A stretch of 64,000 bases of DNA from Halorhabdus sp. CBA1104 (lineage in GTDB: Archaea > Halobacteriota > Halobacteria > Halobacteriales > Haloarculaceae), in the NCBI RefSeq assembly GCF_009690625.1, contig NZ_CP033878.1:2356001-2420000 (forward strand). Direction: 5' to 3'. Shown here one piece after another: positions 8,676 through 18,500 of the stretch (positions within the stretch are counted from its first letter, which is position 1; every line of letters begins with the position of its first letter). The position numbers and the translations under genes are program-made. The notes below the pieces were generated by a model that ran no database searches, had not been told where the DNA came from, and saw only the letters and a list, made by a program, of their open reading frames with translations.

Positions 8676-11555
8676 ATGCATCTGAACGACTTCCGAATCG
8701 ACGATTTCGGCTGCTTCAGAAATGCCCGGCTTGAAACACTCGATGACAACCTTATCGTTATCGGCGGTCCGCAGCGAGCCGGGAAAACGACATTCATGCA
8801 GGCGTTGCGGCAGTTCCCCGACGGGGTTGACCGGAGCGACGGCATCCCGCCGGCGACCGACGAATATCGTATCGACGCTGAACTCACGCACAATGGGAAT
8901 CGCTATCGTTACGTGCTGAACGGGCACGCGAGTCCATCCGTGTCGCCCATCGGTGATGGGCCCGAGATTGAGGCTAAAGATATCTTCGGGCCAATCACCG
9001 AGCGGCAGTACCGGAATCTCTACACGATTAGTCTCGATGAACTACGACGACTTCCACCGGGGATTGATGATTCCGAGGACCTCGCACGAATCTTACTTGG
9101 CGGAGCATACGGTGATATCGCGGATATCCCTGAAATTGAAGAAGAATTTAGCGACCAAGCGCACAAGATCGGGCTTTCGAAGGGGAATCCGAACACCAAG
9201 ACGTCGCAGCTCCATGACCCGTATCAGACCGTCAAGGACGGTATTGAGGCACGTAAAGAGGCAAGTCAGCAGGTCGACGAATACCGATCTGTCACACAAG
9301 AGCTCACCAACAAGCGGTCGGAACTAGCTGACCTCAAGAATAAGATAGAGCACCGGCAACGAACACGGGACCGGCTGAATATTCTCCAAGAGCTGTTCGA
9401 CCCCCTGCAACAGATTGAGACTTTGAACGCACGGCTTGAAGACGCCGACCAGGATTTCGTAGAGAAGTTCCCGACGCATCTAACGGATCAGCTTGAGCAC
9501 TTCGAAGAACAATTTAACGCGGCGACGACGGGGCTTACCGAGGCACAACAAGAATTCACCCAGGAGGCGTCGATCAAGACGACCGATGAGTATTACGAGT
9601 GGCTTCTCAAGCATGAGGAGGAGATTGAGTCACTCGCAGAGAATCAAAAGCTATGGGCAAAAACTGCTGAGCAACTTACCGAGCGCCGGGATCAACTCGA
9701 AACCAGAAAGAGAGATCTTGAGCGGGAGATTTCCTCCTTGTATTCGGAGTGGGACGAGTCGTTCACGCATCTCGACGAGATAGAAACAAGTGCCGTCGAC
9801 ACGGCTCAAGTCGACGATATTGTGTCTACGATAGAAGACCTTCAGGCTGAACACGATAGCTTGGAGGAATCTATCGATTCAGACCGGACGCGAAAGAGGG
9901 AACTCGAATCGGAATTGGCCGAGATGGAGGAAGAACACGAGGAAACGAAAGAAATCACAGTTTCAAAGCGTAAGCCGGCGCTTATTGCGGGGATCGCTAT
10001 CGTGGCCGGTACAGGTGTCGGGTTTGTCGCCACTCCCCTCGTTGGTGGGCTTGTTGGACTCGGAATTCTCGGTGCTGGACTGTATGCAATCGACTCGACG
10101 GTTTCCGTCGAGACGACTGTCGACGCCGATCCTTACCGAGAAGTCAAAAGTCAAGTAACGACACTCAAGGGAGACATCGAAGCCGACTCGCAGCGGCGCG
10201 CTGAACTCGAGGAAGAAATCGCCGAAAAAGAAGCAGAGCTGACCGATCTCATAACGGAATTAGGTCTTCCCGAGGAACTCCCGACAGACGACGTCCCTGA
10301 GTTTTACGAGCAAGTTGTCGAACTCGACGAGCAGATTGGTGAGTTTCGGGACGACCGGACGGAATGGGAAGAAGAAAATACAGAGTTCGCGACAGAACTC
10401 GAAGAGGTCGCATCACTACTTGCCGACGTAACGGAGGTTTCATGGACAGCTGAAGATCCGCTGACGGATACCAACGCCCTTCTCTTTACGCTCGAAGGAG
10501 TCGCGGCCGATCTCGAGTTGGCACAGGAGGTTCGACGAGCTGAAACCGAACGCGATGACTGTATTGCGGATATCGATTCTGTACTTAGCAAATGGGACGA
10601 GGAGAAGTCAGCTGGGGCCGCTACTAACGATGACCAGATTCTCCAGCATATCCAAGCATTCAAAGACGAAGCCGAACGGGTCGGACATCTCGAAGACGCA
10701 TTCGAGGAATATGAGCAACTCCAGACACAAGTCACGACACGTTTAGATACGCCCTCTGCTCGGGAAGTCTTCGAACCGCTCCGAGATGGCGACGAACCGT
10801 GGATCGACGTCGTCCAAGAGGCTGCTGCCGAGTACGCTGACACGGATGCAATTGCCGACGATATTCGGGAACAAAACAGCCAGATCGACGAAATGGAGAC
10901 TCAGCGTGAGGAATTGCGAGAAGCCTGCATCGAACTCGAACAGCGGCAGGAAGAACTTGCCTCGGAAGATGATCTGCAAGAGGCACAAGCGAAGATCGAT
11001 GAAGGCCGGGTTGAGTTCGAACGCCTCGGCGAAACCTACGCTGTCAACCGGATTGCTGAAGAGATTGTCAAGCAGCTGCACGAGCGATTGATGGCAGATG
11101 TGGTTCACTCGCTCGTCGATGATGCGAGTAGCATCTTCAGCGAGATCACGCAAGAGTACGATGGAATCGAACTGAACGGCGATATTCAGGACCTTGAATT
11201 CCGTGCGCTCCGGGAAGACAAGCCTGCCCACGGCGTTGGTGAGTTGAGTCGCGCGACTGGAGAACAACTCTTCCTGGCTGTTCGGTTAGCCCGAATCCGA
11301 CAGACGGATGTCTCGCTCCCAGTCGTACTCGATGACGCTGCTACGAACTTTGATCCTAATCATATGAGCCGCGTATTCGAAGTCATCGACCAGCTAACGG
11401 AATCGAATCAGGTGTTCTTCCTTACTTGCCATCCTGAGTGCGTCCGTATAACAGCGTCAAATGACCTCTCTGCACAGTACTGGTCACTCAATAGTGGACA
11501 GTTCACTCGGCGTGAAACTGCCGATACTTTAGAACAAACTCTATCGGCTGATTGA
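8676..11555 (+). CDS. SbcC/YhaN-like AAA ATPase with coiled coils and membrane hairpin
   Basis: 959 residues. Walker A (GGPQRAGKTTF) lies near residue 31. The ABC signature is the variant LSRATGEQL near 857, followed by Walker B and D-loop (LDDAATNFD) near 886. Long acidic coiled-coil segments fill about 170-425 and 480-830. Between them, residues about 432-475 form a strongly hydrophobic hairpin (glycine/alanine/valine-rich), as in YhaN-type proteins and unlike Rad50 with its zinc hook (no CxxC is seen). It follows the SbcD-like gene without a gap. The predicted role is an ATP-gated clamp that controls the nuclease, possibly anchored in the membrane. Confidence 0.82.
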   Translation: MHLNDFRIDDFGCFRNARLETLDDNLIVIGGPQRAGKTTFMQALRQFPDGVDRSDGIPPATDEYRIDAELTHNGNRYRYVLNGHASPSVSPIGDGPEIEAKDIFGPITERQYRNLYTISLDELRRLPPGIDDSEDLARILLGGAYGDIADIPEIEEEFSDQAHKIGLSKGNPNTKTSQLHDPYQTVKDGIEARKEASQQVDEYRSVTQELTNKRSELADLKNKIEHRQRTRDRLNILQELFDPLQQIETLNARLEDADQDFVEKFPTHLTDQLEHFEEQFNAATTGLTEAQQEFTQEASIKTTDEYYEWLLKHEEEIESLAENQKLWAKTAEQLTERRDQLETRKRDLEREISSLYSEWDESFTHLDEIETSAVDTAQVDDIVSTIEDLQAEHDSLEESIDSDRTRKRELESELAEMEEEHEETKEITVSKRKPALIAGIAIVAGTGVGFVATPLVGGLVGLGILGAGLYAIDSTVSVETTVDADPYREVKSQVTTLKGDIEADSQRRAELEEEIAEKEAELTDLITELGLPEELPTDDVPEFYEQVVELDEQIGEFRDDRTEWEEENTEFATELEEVASLLADVTEVSWTAEDPLTDTNALLFTLEGVAADLELAQEVRRAETERDDCIADIDSVLSKWDEEKSAGAATNDDQILQHIQAFKDEAERVGHLEDAFEEYEQLQTQVTTRLDTPSAREVFEPLRDGDEPWIDVVQEAAAEYADTDAIADDIREQNSQIDEMETQREELREACIELEQRQEELASEDDLQEAQAKIDEGRVEFERLGETYAVNRIAEEIVKQLHERLMADVVHSLVDDASSIFSEITQEYDGIELNGDIQDLEFRALREDKPAHGVGELSRATGEQLFLAVRLARIRQTDVSLPVVLDDAATNFDPNHMSRVFEVIDQLTESNQVFFLTCHPECVRITASNDLSAQYWSLNSGQFTRRETADTLEQTLSAD

Positions 11556-11660
11556 TAATTTAATCCAATATCCAGGCCCGCTTGCTTTCGTCTACAATCT
11601 AACGCCCTCCAAATTACCGAACACCAAATTGATTGAAAAACATTTACCATTTTCAAAGCT

Positions 11661-13862
11661 GTGTCTAGCTATCAGATGGCGTACTCTCTCAACGCGTTTG
11701 AGTTAGAAATTCCGGATATCGATGCAGACCTGTACAAACTAGACCCCCAACCATCGGATGATCCTTACCGAGTTCTCGGTCGGTTAGAGAGAAGCTTTGA
11801 GCAGCAACTTGACGGGAAAGCGCAAAAGTGGAAACAAGCGGAGGACGGAGATTGGTATATTGCCGTCATAGATGCGAGCGAGCGGAAAACCATCGAATCT
11901 CCCAGTAGTGGTACGAGTGCTACTCCTACATCGACTCACACGTTGGATCCATCGTCTTTCTGGGACCGAATGGTCCTCCAACGAGCAATCTCGGATTCTG
12001 TCCAATGGTACATGACGAATTACCAGGACTTCTGGTATCACGAGGACGCAGACGCACTATTCTATCCCTCCCCTCGCGGTAAAGTCGATGAGTATGATGT
12101 GTACACGGGATTTTCGCACAGAGTCGAATTCCAGGACAGTCCACAGTTAGTGGTGAGATCGGTTACCAAGTTCATTAGTAGTGAGTCGCTCGCAGACCGA
12201 ATCAACCGCCAAGGGATTGAGGAAGCCACAAAGAAGTATGGTGGCGAGAACTTCAGGCTTGATCGTCCTGAACCCACTAAATGTACGCTTCACGGCATCT
12301 CGACGGAGAAGAAGGTCTCGGACAAAACCATCGACTTTGGAGATGAGATGCTCTCCGTACTTGAATTTGCACAGCGGGAATACGGGAGCGAATGGGCAGA
12401 CAAGATAGACCCTGACGAACCATTAGTCCAAATCCGATTCGGGAACAGTGATCCGTACGATACCTCCCCTTCGCTGTTGAACGCATCTCCTGAAGAACTG
12501 AACCACCGCTTAACCAGTGAGGCCGCACTGTCCGCAAAAGAACGGCAAAAAGCCATTCAGAATTTCATCGGTCGAATTCACTACATTCAGGTCGAAGACG
12601 AGAAAGTGTCCGTCAGCGATGACGGAGTGAGACCAACCGAGCAGGGTGACTTCGATTACCCGGACTTAGCGTTCGGGAACGATGAGGTCCTCTCGACTGG
12701 CGCGCCAAACGCTGTGGATCCGAGCCAAGAGGTCCACCCTGGAAACTGGCGCTGGATTACCCGTGACTACCTTGAGGAGTACGGGTTCTGGGAGTCACAG
12801 AGGAAGCTATCCGAAATCGTACTCGTATATCCTGGGGGAGAAGAGACGCGGGCTGAAAACCTCTATCAAGATGTCCGGGAGAAACTCTCAGAGATCGGTG
12901 GAGTCCAAATCCGGTCCGACCCTCACCGTGTTTGCTATACTGATCAAGTGGAGTTCGACGAATGGGTGGCTGAGTTCGGCGACTCTATCGACGGCGTTCT
13001 CGGTCTTATTGAGGGCGACGGCGACGAATATTACGAAATCATCGATGCATTCGGAGGTGCACCAACCCAGTACGTGAACACATCGACCTACTCTGAACAT
13101 CGGGGGGCATCTGACGACGTCATCTTCAACACGGCTTGTGGACTCGCCGTTAAGTTGGGTGCGTACCCGTTTGGTCTCGCAAACGACCTCAATTCAGATG
13201 TGTATCTCGGGCTCAGCGTCGCTGGAGATCGATCCACAACGGCAACCGCCGTTGCTATCGACGGACGGGACGGCAGGATTCTCTACCAGACCGAAGAGCC
13301 ACTCGGTCAGGGTAGCAGCACTGTGTCAGAGGGATACCCTGCCAAGCGAATTATCCAACGGAGTCTGAAGACAGCCAGCTCAGCATTTGACCGCCCAATT
13401 GAGTCATTCGACATTCATCGGAACGGTGATTTTGGGGACGCGGAGCTAGAAACGCTATCATCAGAACTTCCTGCGCTTCAGGACCAGAAATACGTGCACA
13501 CCGATGTTTCGTGGTCAGCGGTTGAAGTCATCGAAAACCACCCATATCGGTTGTTCTCAGAACGAGGGGACCGTGCTCCGGACACGGGTGCATACGCTAA
13601 ATTAGACGACGAACACGTGTTGGTCACCACGTTCGGTGAGCCGCAGATTCACCAAGGAACACCCAAACCAGTTCTGTGTAAGAGACGAGCTGCATCTCAG
13701 GACCAGGACATCACAGCCATCGGTGAAGATGTCTTCAAGTTGTCTCTCCTGAACTGGGGCTCGCCGATGATGAAAATGAAGCCGCCGGTGACGACCAAGA
13801 TTCCGAAGGAGCTCAACGAAATTTTCGACAAGTGTAGTCGCGTTCGCTATCCGCCGTTCTGA
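11661..13862 (+). CDS. Long prokaryotic Argonaute with degenerate PIWI catalytic residues
   Basis: 733 residues from GTG 11661 (or 728 from ATG 11676). The C-terminal 300 residues are a PIWI domain and can be aligned by eye with Natronobacterium gregoryi Ago. The catalytic aspartates look replaced: GIDV becomes GLSV (Ser near 519), HRDG becomes HRNG (Asn near 588), and the final TTAYAD becomes TTKIPK (Lys near 716). A loose YPAKRII segment near 550 is all that remains at the glutamate-finger position. This is the state of long-B pAgos, which bind a guide and target and signal to a partner effector. The gene starts 105 bases after the SbcC-like gene, and its end overlaps the convergent peptidase gene by 16 bases. 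The Argonaute call is good; the inactive state is inferred from manual alignment. Confidence 0.8.
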   Translation: MSSYQMAYSLNAFELEIPDIDADLYKLDPQPSDDPYRVLGRLERSFEQQLDGKAQKWKQAEDGDWYIAVIDASERKTIESPSSGTSATPTSTHTLDPSSFWDRMVLQRAISDSVQWYMTNYQDFWYHEDADALFYPSPRGKVDEYDVYTGFSHRVEFQDSPQLVVRSVTKFISSESLADRINRQGIEEATKKYGGENFRLDRPEPTKCTLHGISTEKKVSDKTIDFGDEMLSVLEFAQREYGSEWADKIDPDEPLVQIRFGNSDPYDTSPSLLNASPEELNHRLTSEAALSAKERQKAIQNFIGRIHYIQVEDEKVSVSDDGVRPTEQGDFDYPDLAFGNDEVLSTGAPNAVDPSQEVHPGNWRWITRDYLEEYGFWESQRKLSEIVLVYPGGEETRAENLYQDVREKLSEIGGVQIRSDPHRVCYTDQVEFDEWVAEFGDSIDGVLGLIEGDGDEYYEIIDAFGGAPTQYVNTSTYSEHRGASDDVIFNTACGLAVKLGAYPFGLANDLNSDVYLGLSVAGDRSTTATAVAIDGRDGRILYQTEEPLGQGSSTVSEGYPAKRIIQRSLKTASSAFDRPIESFDIHRNGDFGDAELETLSSELPALQDQKYVHTDVSWSAVEVIENHPYRLFSERGDRAPDTGAYAKLDDEHVLVTTFGEPQIHQGTPKPVLCKRRAASQDQDITAIGEDVFKLSLLNWGSPMMKMKPPVTTKIPKELNEIFDKCSRVRYPPF

Positions 13863-14908
13863 GCCCACTTCCGGTTGACTTTCACTCGATATTTGATTTC
13901 TGAGTCGATTTCGTCGAGAGATTCATCGGAGTTGACTTTCCCCGTTATCCTCGGGAGTTCGTTGTCTACCTCCCGCTGAGCAGCGTCGCTGACCAAAGTC
14001 AACAGATCCTCCGCGACGTAACTATCATAGTCCTCCGGTTTGTTCTGCGTTTGGTTATTCAGGTGGCCATCTATCGAGGCCAACACCGGTTGAACCATTT
14101 CCAAGGCTGATTCTGGGAAGACATCCCTCGTCAATTGGCTTATGAATCTGAGGCGGAGGGCGTTCGGAGGGTGTTCGGTGAATAGGTTATACGGACGCTG
14201 GTTATGCAGGTAATCCGAGATTGCGTACACGTAGGCAGGGCCGAACGTGAGGACACCACAGGCGTCACAGAGGAACTCTGTGTACCATTCGTCCCAGTAC
14301 TCGGCGAAATCTCCTCTCTCCCCTCCCCAGTCAGCGTCGATCTCCCACATCCGGTCGTGATACGCGCGATCCTTCCCGACTTGGTCGAAGAGGGCGTGAC
14401 CCAACTCGTGTGCTAGCAGAGGTTGGTACTGTCTCGGGTTCGCGTGGCGAGGTGCTAAGAGACTGTATATTTCGCCACTCCTTTCTTGCAGAGGGAATAT
14501 TGCGTATGACTCCCAGATCGTCGGAAGTACGGTGATAGAGATGTTCAGCGGACTGCTGACCTCCGAACACACTTCGCTAATATCGTCGATCATCTCTGTG
14601 TCCTCTGCGCGCTGACGAGCGTGGAGTTCGATGTACCCCGTTATTTCGTGGAGGTTATCCAGACGAACATCAAGGTCATCGAGCGCGGAGACGTATCGAT
14701 CATAGAAGTCTGGCACTGAATCTTCTGATGCCTGTGCCAGCGCCTCTTGACGTGTCTTCGCTCTTTCGAGCGTATTCTCGACCGGTTCAAGGAACGTCTC
14801 GTTCTCTTCGTCAGAAAGGCCAGAATCCAGTTCAAGGAGGTCACTACGCAGTTGGGTTAACTGGCTCTCAAGCCTCGTCAAGCGTCGATTAGCGAGCTCC
14901 TCCAGCAA
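13847..14908 (-). CDS. HELGH zinc metallopeptidase with N-terminal coiled coil
   Basis: 353 residues. The zinc-binding HExxH motif (HELGH) is near residue 165 and a likely third ligand lies in TEFLCDACG near 208, a gluzincin-like layout. The N-terminal about 60 residues are leucine- and glutamate-rich and probably coiled coil. There is no signal peptide, so it should act in the cytoplasm. It is the second gene of a leftward pair: its start lies 20 bases inside the end of the upstream gene. Its own end overlaps the Argonaute gene tail to tail. A cytoplasmic peptidase beside a catalytically dead Argonaute could be its effector, but nothing in the sequence proves the link. Confidence 0.75.
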   Translation of the reverse strand: MLEELANRRLTRLESQLTQLRSDLLELDSGLSDEENETFLEPVENTLERAKTRQEALAQASEDSVPDFYDRYVSALDDLDVRLDNLHEITGYIELHARQRAEDTEMIDDISEVCSEVSSPLNISITVLPTIWESYAIFPLQERSGEIYSLLAPRHANPRQYQPLLAHELGHALFDQVGKDRAYHDRMWEIDADWGGERGDFAEYWDEWYTEFLCDACGVLTFGPAYVYAISDYLHNQRPYNLFTEHPPNALRLRFISQLTRDVFPESALEMVQPVLASIDGHLNNQTQNKPEDYDSYVAEDLLTLVSDAAQREVDNELPRITGKVNSDESLDEIDSEIKYRVKVNRKWAQNGG

Positions 14909-15386
14909 GATTCCCTCTCATATGATCCACATTCCGTTTAGAAGTTTCCGACGTGAACTCCTCGACTCGCTGAAGAAGTTGCTTGGCCTTGTTCAGCCCT
15001 GACTCGCATCGTAGACTCTCGGAAGACTTCGCCAACGCAGTAGTGGCGGTTTCTAGGTCCCGGCTGAACTGTTTGGCCGTCTGCTTGCGCCCCGTGGTTC
15101 GAAGATGGTCCGCTAACGCGAGGTAATAACTCGAAACCTCATTCGGGTTCTGTAGAGCGTCACGGACCCCCTGCAAGATCTTGCAGCCATCTTCCAGGTT
15201 TTCCCTCACCTCCTGTGACGTGTACACTCCGAAGTCGTCGCTCTCGTTTTTGAGTATAGCGATGGCTAGCAAAGCGTCGTCGGCAGTTTCGTTGAGGCTT
15301 TGATTGGCCTCGTATTTACGCTTTGCTCGCCAGAGCGACATCCTGAGGTAGAACGTAGTAGGTCTGATACAATAAATTTTCGCCAT
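14889..15386 (-). CDS. Helical protein of unknown function, partner of the metallopeptidase
   Basis: About 165 residues starting at MAKIYCIRP (a longer start at 15437 exists). I recognise no family. The sequence is rich in Leu, Ala, Glu and Lys with heptad-like spacing and no membrane segment, consistent with an all-helical or coiled-coil protein. It overlaps the metallopeptidase gene by 20 bases, so it is translated just before it and is a plausible regulator, inhibitor or substrate of that enzyme. It faces away from the ATPase-nuclease gene, with about 170 bases of shared promoter space. Confidence 0.6.
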   Translation of the reverse strand: MAKIYCIRPTTFYLRMSLWRAKRKYEANQSLNETADDALLAIAILKNESDDFGVYTSQEVRENLEDGCKILQGVRDALQNPNEVSSYYLALADHLRTTGRKQTAKQFSRDLETATTALAKSSESLRCESGLNKAKQLLQRVEEFTSETSKRNVDHMRGNLAGGAR

Positions 15387-15554
15387 ATCGACCTCCTTAC
15401 GAGCCGCGTAAGGGGCGTACGGAGCTAGCAATTCCAACGTTCAATTTGGAGTCGATAGCTCTGCTGAATCGTAACCCCGATTATGAAATCCTCCTGACGG
15501 CGTCGATTTTCCTGCGAACTTTGATAAGAATTCGCTATGTTGCCTTTTCTATTA

Positions 15555-18500
15555 ATGTCGGTATTGTCCGAGCAGGAATTGCGGACCAGATGGCAAGATC
15601 GATGGGACAGTTTTCTATCCCACGTTCGAGAAGCAGATACAGCAGAAGCTGCTCAGAATGCACTCCGGGACAAGGTAATCATCGGTAATGCTGAACGGAA
15701 AATTGCTGGCGGGCACGAAGGGCGAGAAATCCTTGAGCTACTTCAGAATGCTCGGGATGCAATCTGGCAAGGGGATGCAGAGCAGGGCCGTGTCTACGTT
15801 GGCGTCTACGACGAAGGGGTGTTAGTGGCTAATACGGGCAGCCGATTCGATCTCTTTGACCCACAAGTCGAAGACGCCGTCACGATGATCGGCGAGACCG
15901 GGAAGGGAGACGACGATCAATCCATCGGTCACAAAGGTGTCGGCCTGAAATCCATCCTCGCAACGGGTGACGCTTTTGAGATCTTCACTCGGCCGGACCA
16001 GTCTTCCGACGACATCCTTGCTGTTCAATTGAGTCGAGCATATCTCGTCGCTGCTATCCGTAATCGGCTAGGCCAGGATAGCAACATCTCGGATCTTACC
16101 GGCGATCTCGATGATGCGACTCTACAAGAGGTGCTGACAAACAGCAGTCCAGACGAGACGATTCCGCTCACAGACGGGGTTCAGGATTCAATCTCCAAAC
16201 TCCCGCTGTTCAATTTCCCGGTTCCGTTAGCTATGAACGGATCGGAGGCAGATTCCGACCCAGTTCGCTCTCGTGTTCGTGAGCTACTAACTGGCTCCTC
16301 CAGCACTTCGATTGAGAATCAGTTCCGTACTGCAGTGTTCATCCGGTACGAAGATTCTGAGTGGCGCTCACAACTATCCGATATCGGCACTTCGACTCCC
16401 GAAGAGGAGGATACTGGATCGATTGAGGATCGGCCGCAGCGGATTTGGGAGTATCTCTCTGCGACAGCAAGCGAAGATGGGCTCCAACCCGAAACGCTCG
16501 TTCAACTCGGCGGTATTGAGGAACTCACGCTTGAGCGTGCCACTGATGGCGGCAGCGATACCGTGCGCAAAGAACGGTGGGAGATCCAACGCGATTCAAG
16601 CCCGAATGTCGAGACCCCGGATCTCGCACACAGCGAAGTTGATGTCCATATACAGTCACCGGACGATACCGAAACCACCCATCGCTTCGATCAATTCCAA
16701 TTCACGAACGCCCGTCAACACCATACTACATTACTCGTGAACAAGGCTGCGGACGGTGGCTCAGTCCCAACTGCTTCGTACCCTCTCTATCTATTCTATC
16801 CGATCGAAGGAACGAGCGCAGTCGAGCTTCCGTTTTGTCTTCACGGTCGCTTCCGAGTCGAAACGAACCGTAAGGACCTCAGTTCGAACAACTTGGCGGC
16901 GAACTGGAGCGTCCTTCAGGAGGGACTAGATCTCATCGAGTTAGTTGGTGAGGAAGTTGCTATTGCTGCAACCGACCAGGATGCGCCCAGTTATAGCTCG
17001 CATCTTCCGTGGTGTCTTTTACCGTCTATTCCAGATGTCGACGAAATATCGGAACCAACGTCGAACGACGAACTGTTCGACTGGTTCCGCCTCGAACTGT
17101 TCGAGCGACTTGGGGCGACTGAATGCATCCCAACCGTGGATGGGCCACGCCAACCAGAAAATACGCTGCTCCACTGGGATAGTTCTGTCCTCGAAGGCCA
17201 GCTCGCATACCGAACGCTCGTCGACCACCTAGAGCGCTCTATAGCGACCGCTCCAGAGTCGTCACCGCTACTCACTCAGAAAGCACTGAATGCTGTCCTC
17301 GAAATCCCGTCAATGTGGCGCGAGCGTATTCAAATGCTTCTCGCGATCGAGGACGGGCAGACTGCCTCGAAGGCACTACTCGAGGCGTGGGTTGAACAAC
17401 TCGCAACCGGGCTTGCGATGCAAGATGACGATCCGCCGGCCCAGATCGTTCCCGCGGCTGCTGCCAGAACCCTCCTTCGAGGCACAGTAACTCTGCTGGC
17501 AGCTGCAACGGAAGGCGATGAATCTCTTGATGAGACCCTCACCGACCTTGGCGACAGATTCGACAGCATCTATCTCTTACCGTGTCGAATTCGCGAGGTC
17601 GACCCTGATGAAGAACTTGCGCTCGTCACAATCGAACGACGTCAAACTCCGACAGGTGGGCAGCGTACACAGCGTCGCGTTCGATCGGTGATCTGGGATA
17701 TCGAATCGACCACTCGTGATATCGAGCGCCCGCCGACGCCACCGCGAACCTCTAATATGACCGTCTATTTCCTCGATGACGTTATTCAGGAGGACGCCAC
17801 CGTTCATCACGTTCTGAGTACGGCGGGCAGGGTCTGGGGGCTCCGCGCGTACGAAGGCATTCCGAGCTTTGTCCGCTCGCTCCTCGACACGTTCGCTGAT
17901 GGGCGACACGAAACAGTCGAACCAATCGACTTCGCGTTTCTAACTGCGCTTGTTGATCGCATCGGAGCCGAATCGGACGACCTGCAGATGGGAGAAGGCG
18001 ATTTCTTCCCGCTCTCATACCTCGAAACCGCGATCACACAACAGGAAGGCGATCAGCGAGCGAATCTCCGTCGACGGGTACAGCTTCGTACCTGTGATCT
18101 CCAACTACATCGAACGCAGCCGGAACCGATTGCAGAAACCGTTCTCTCGGATGAGTGGCAGTCAGTTCGCGAGCGAGCACTCAGATCCGATGAAGAAGAG
18201 CAGGCAGATAATGACGGCGAGGTGACCGCGGATTGGACTGACGTCCCTGCAGATCAGTATCCCGCCCCGACGTGGCCGATCCCGGACACAGAGACATGGG
18301 CGACCTTTCGTGAACAGATCAAACGGGACGTTTCGGACGCTGATTTCGTCCGCGCTTTGTCTCTCCTTGGTACGGGTTCGTTGCCGGGCGTCAGCGTTCT
18401 CTGGATGTACGGTGACGACCACCCTTCGATGCGTCGGGACCACCATTGGAACCCGACGGAGTGGGGTGGTGACGATTTCACCGATTCTGTGCCTGATATC

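Noticed and set aside
11661-13862. An active DNA-cutting Argonaute like those of Thermus
   Set aside because: Three of the four catalytic positions appear substituted in manual alignment.
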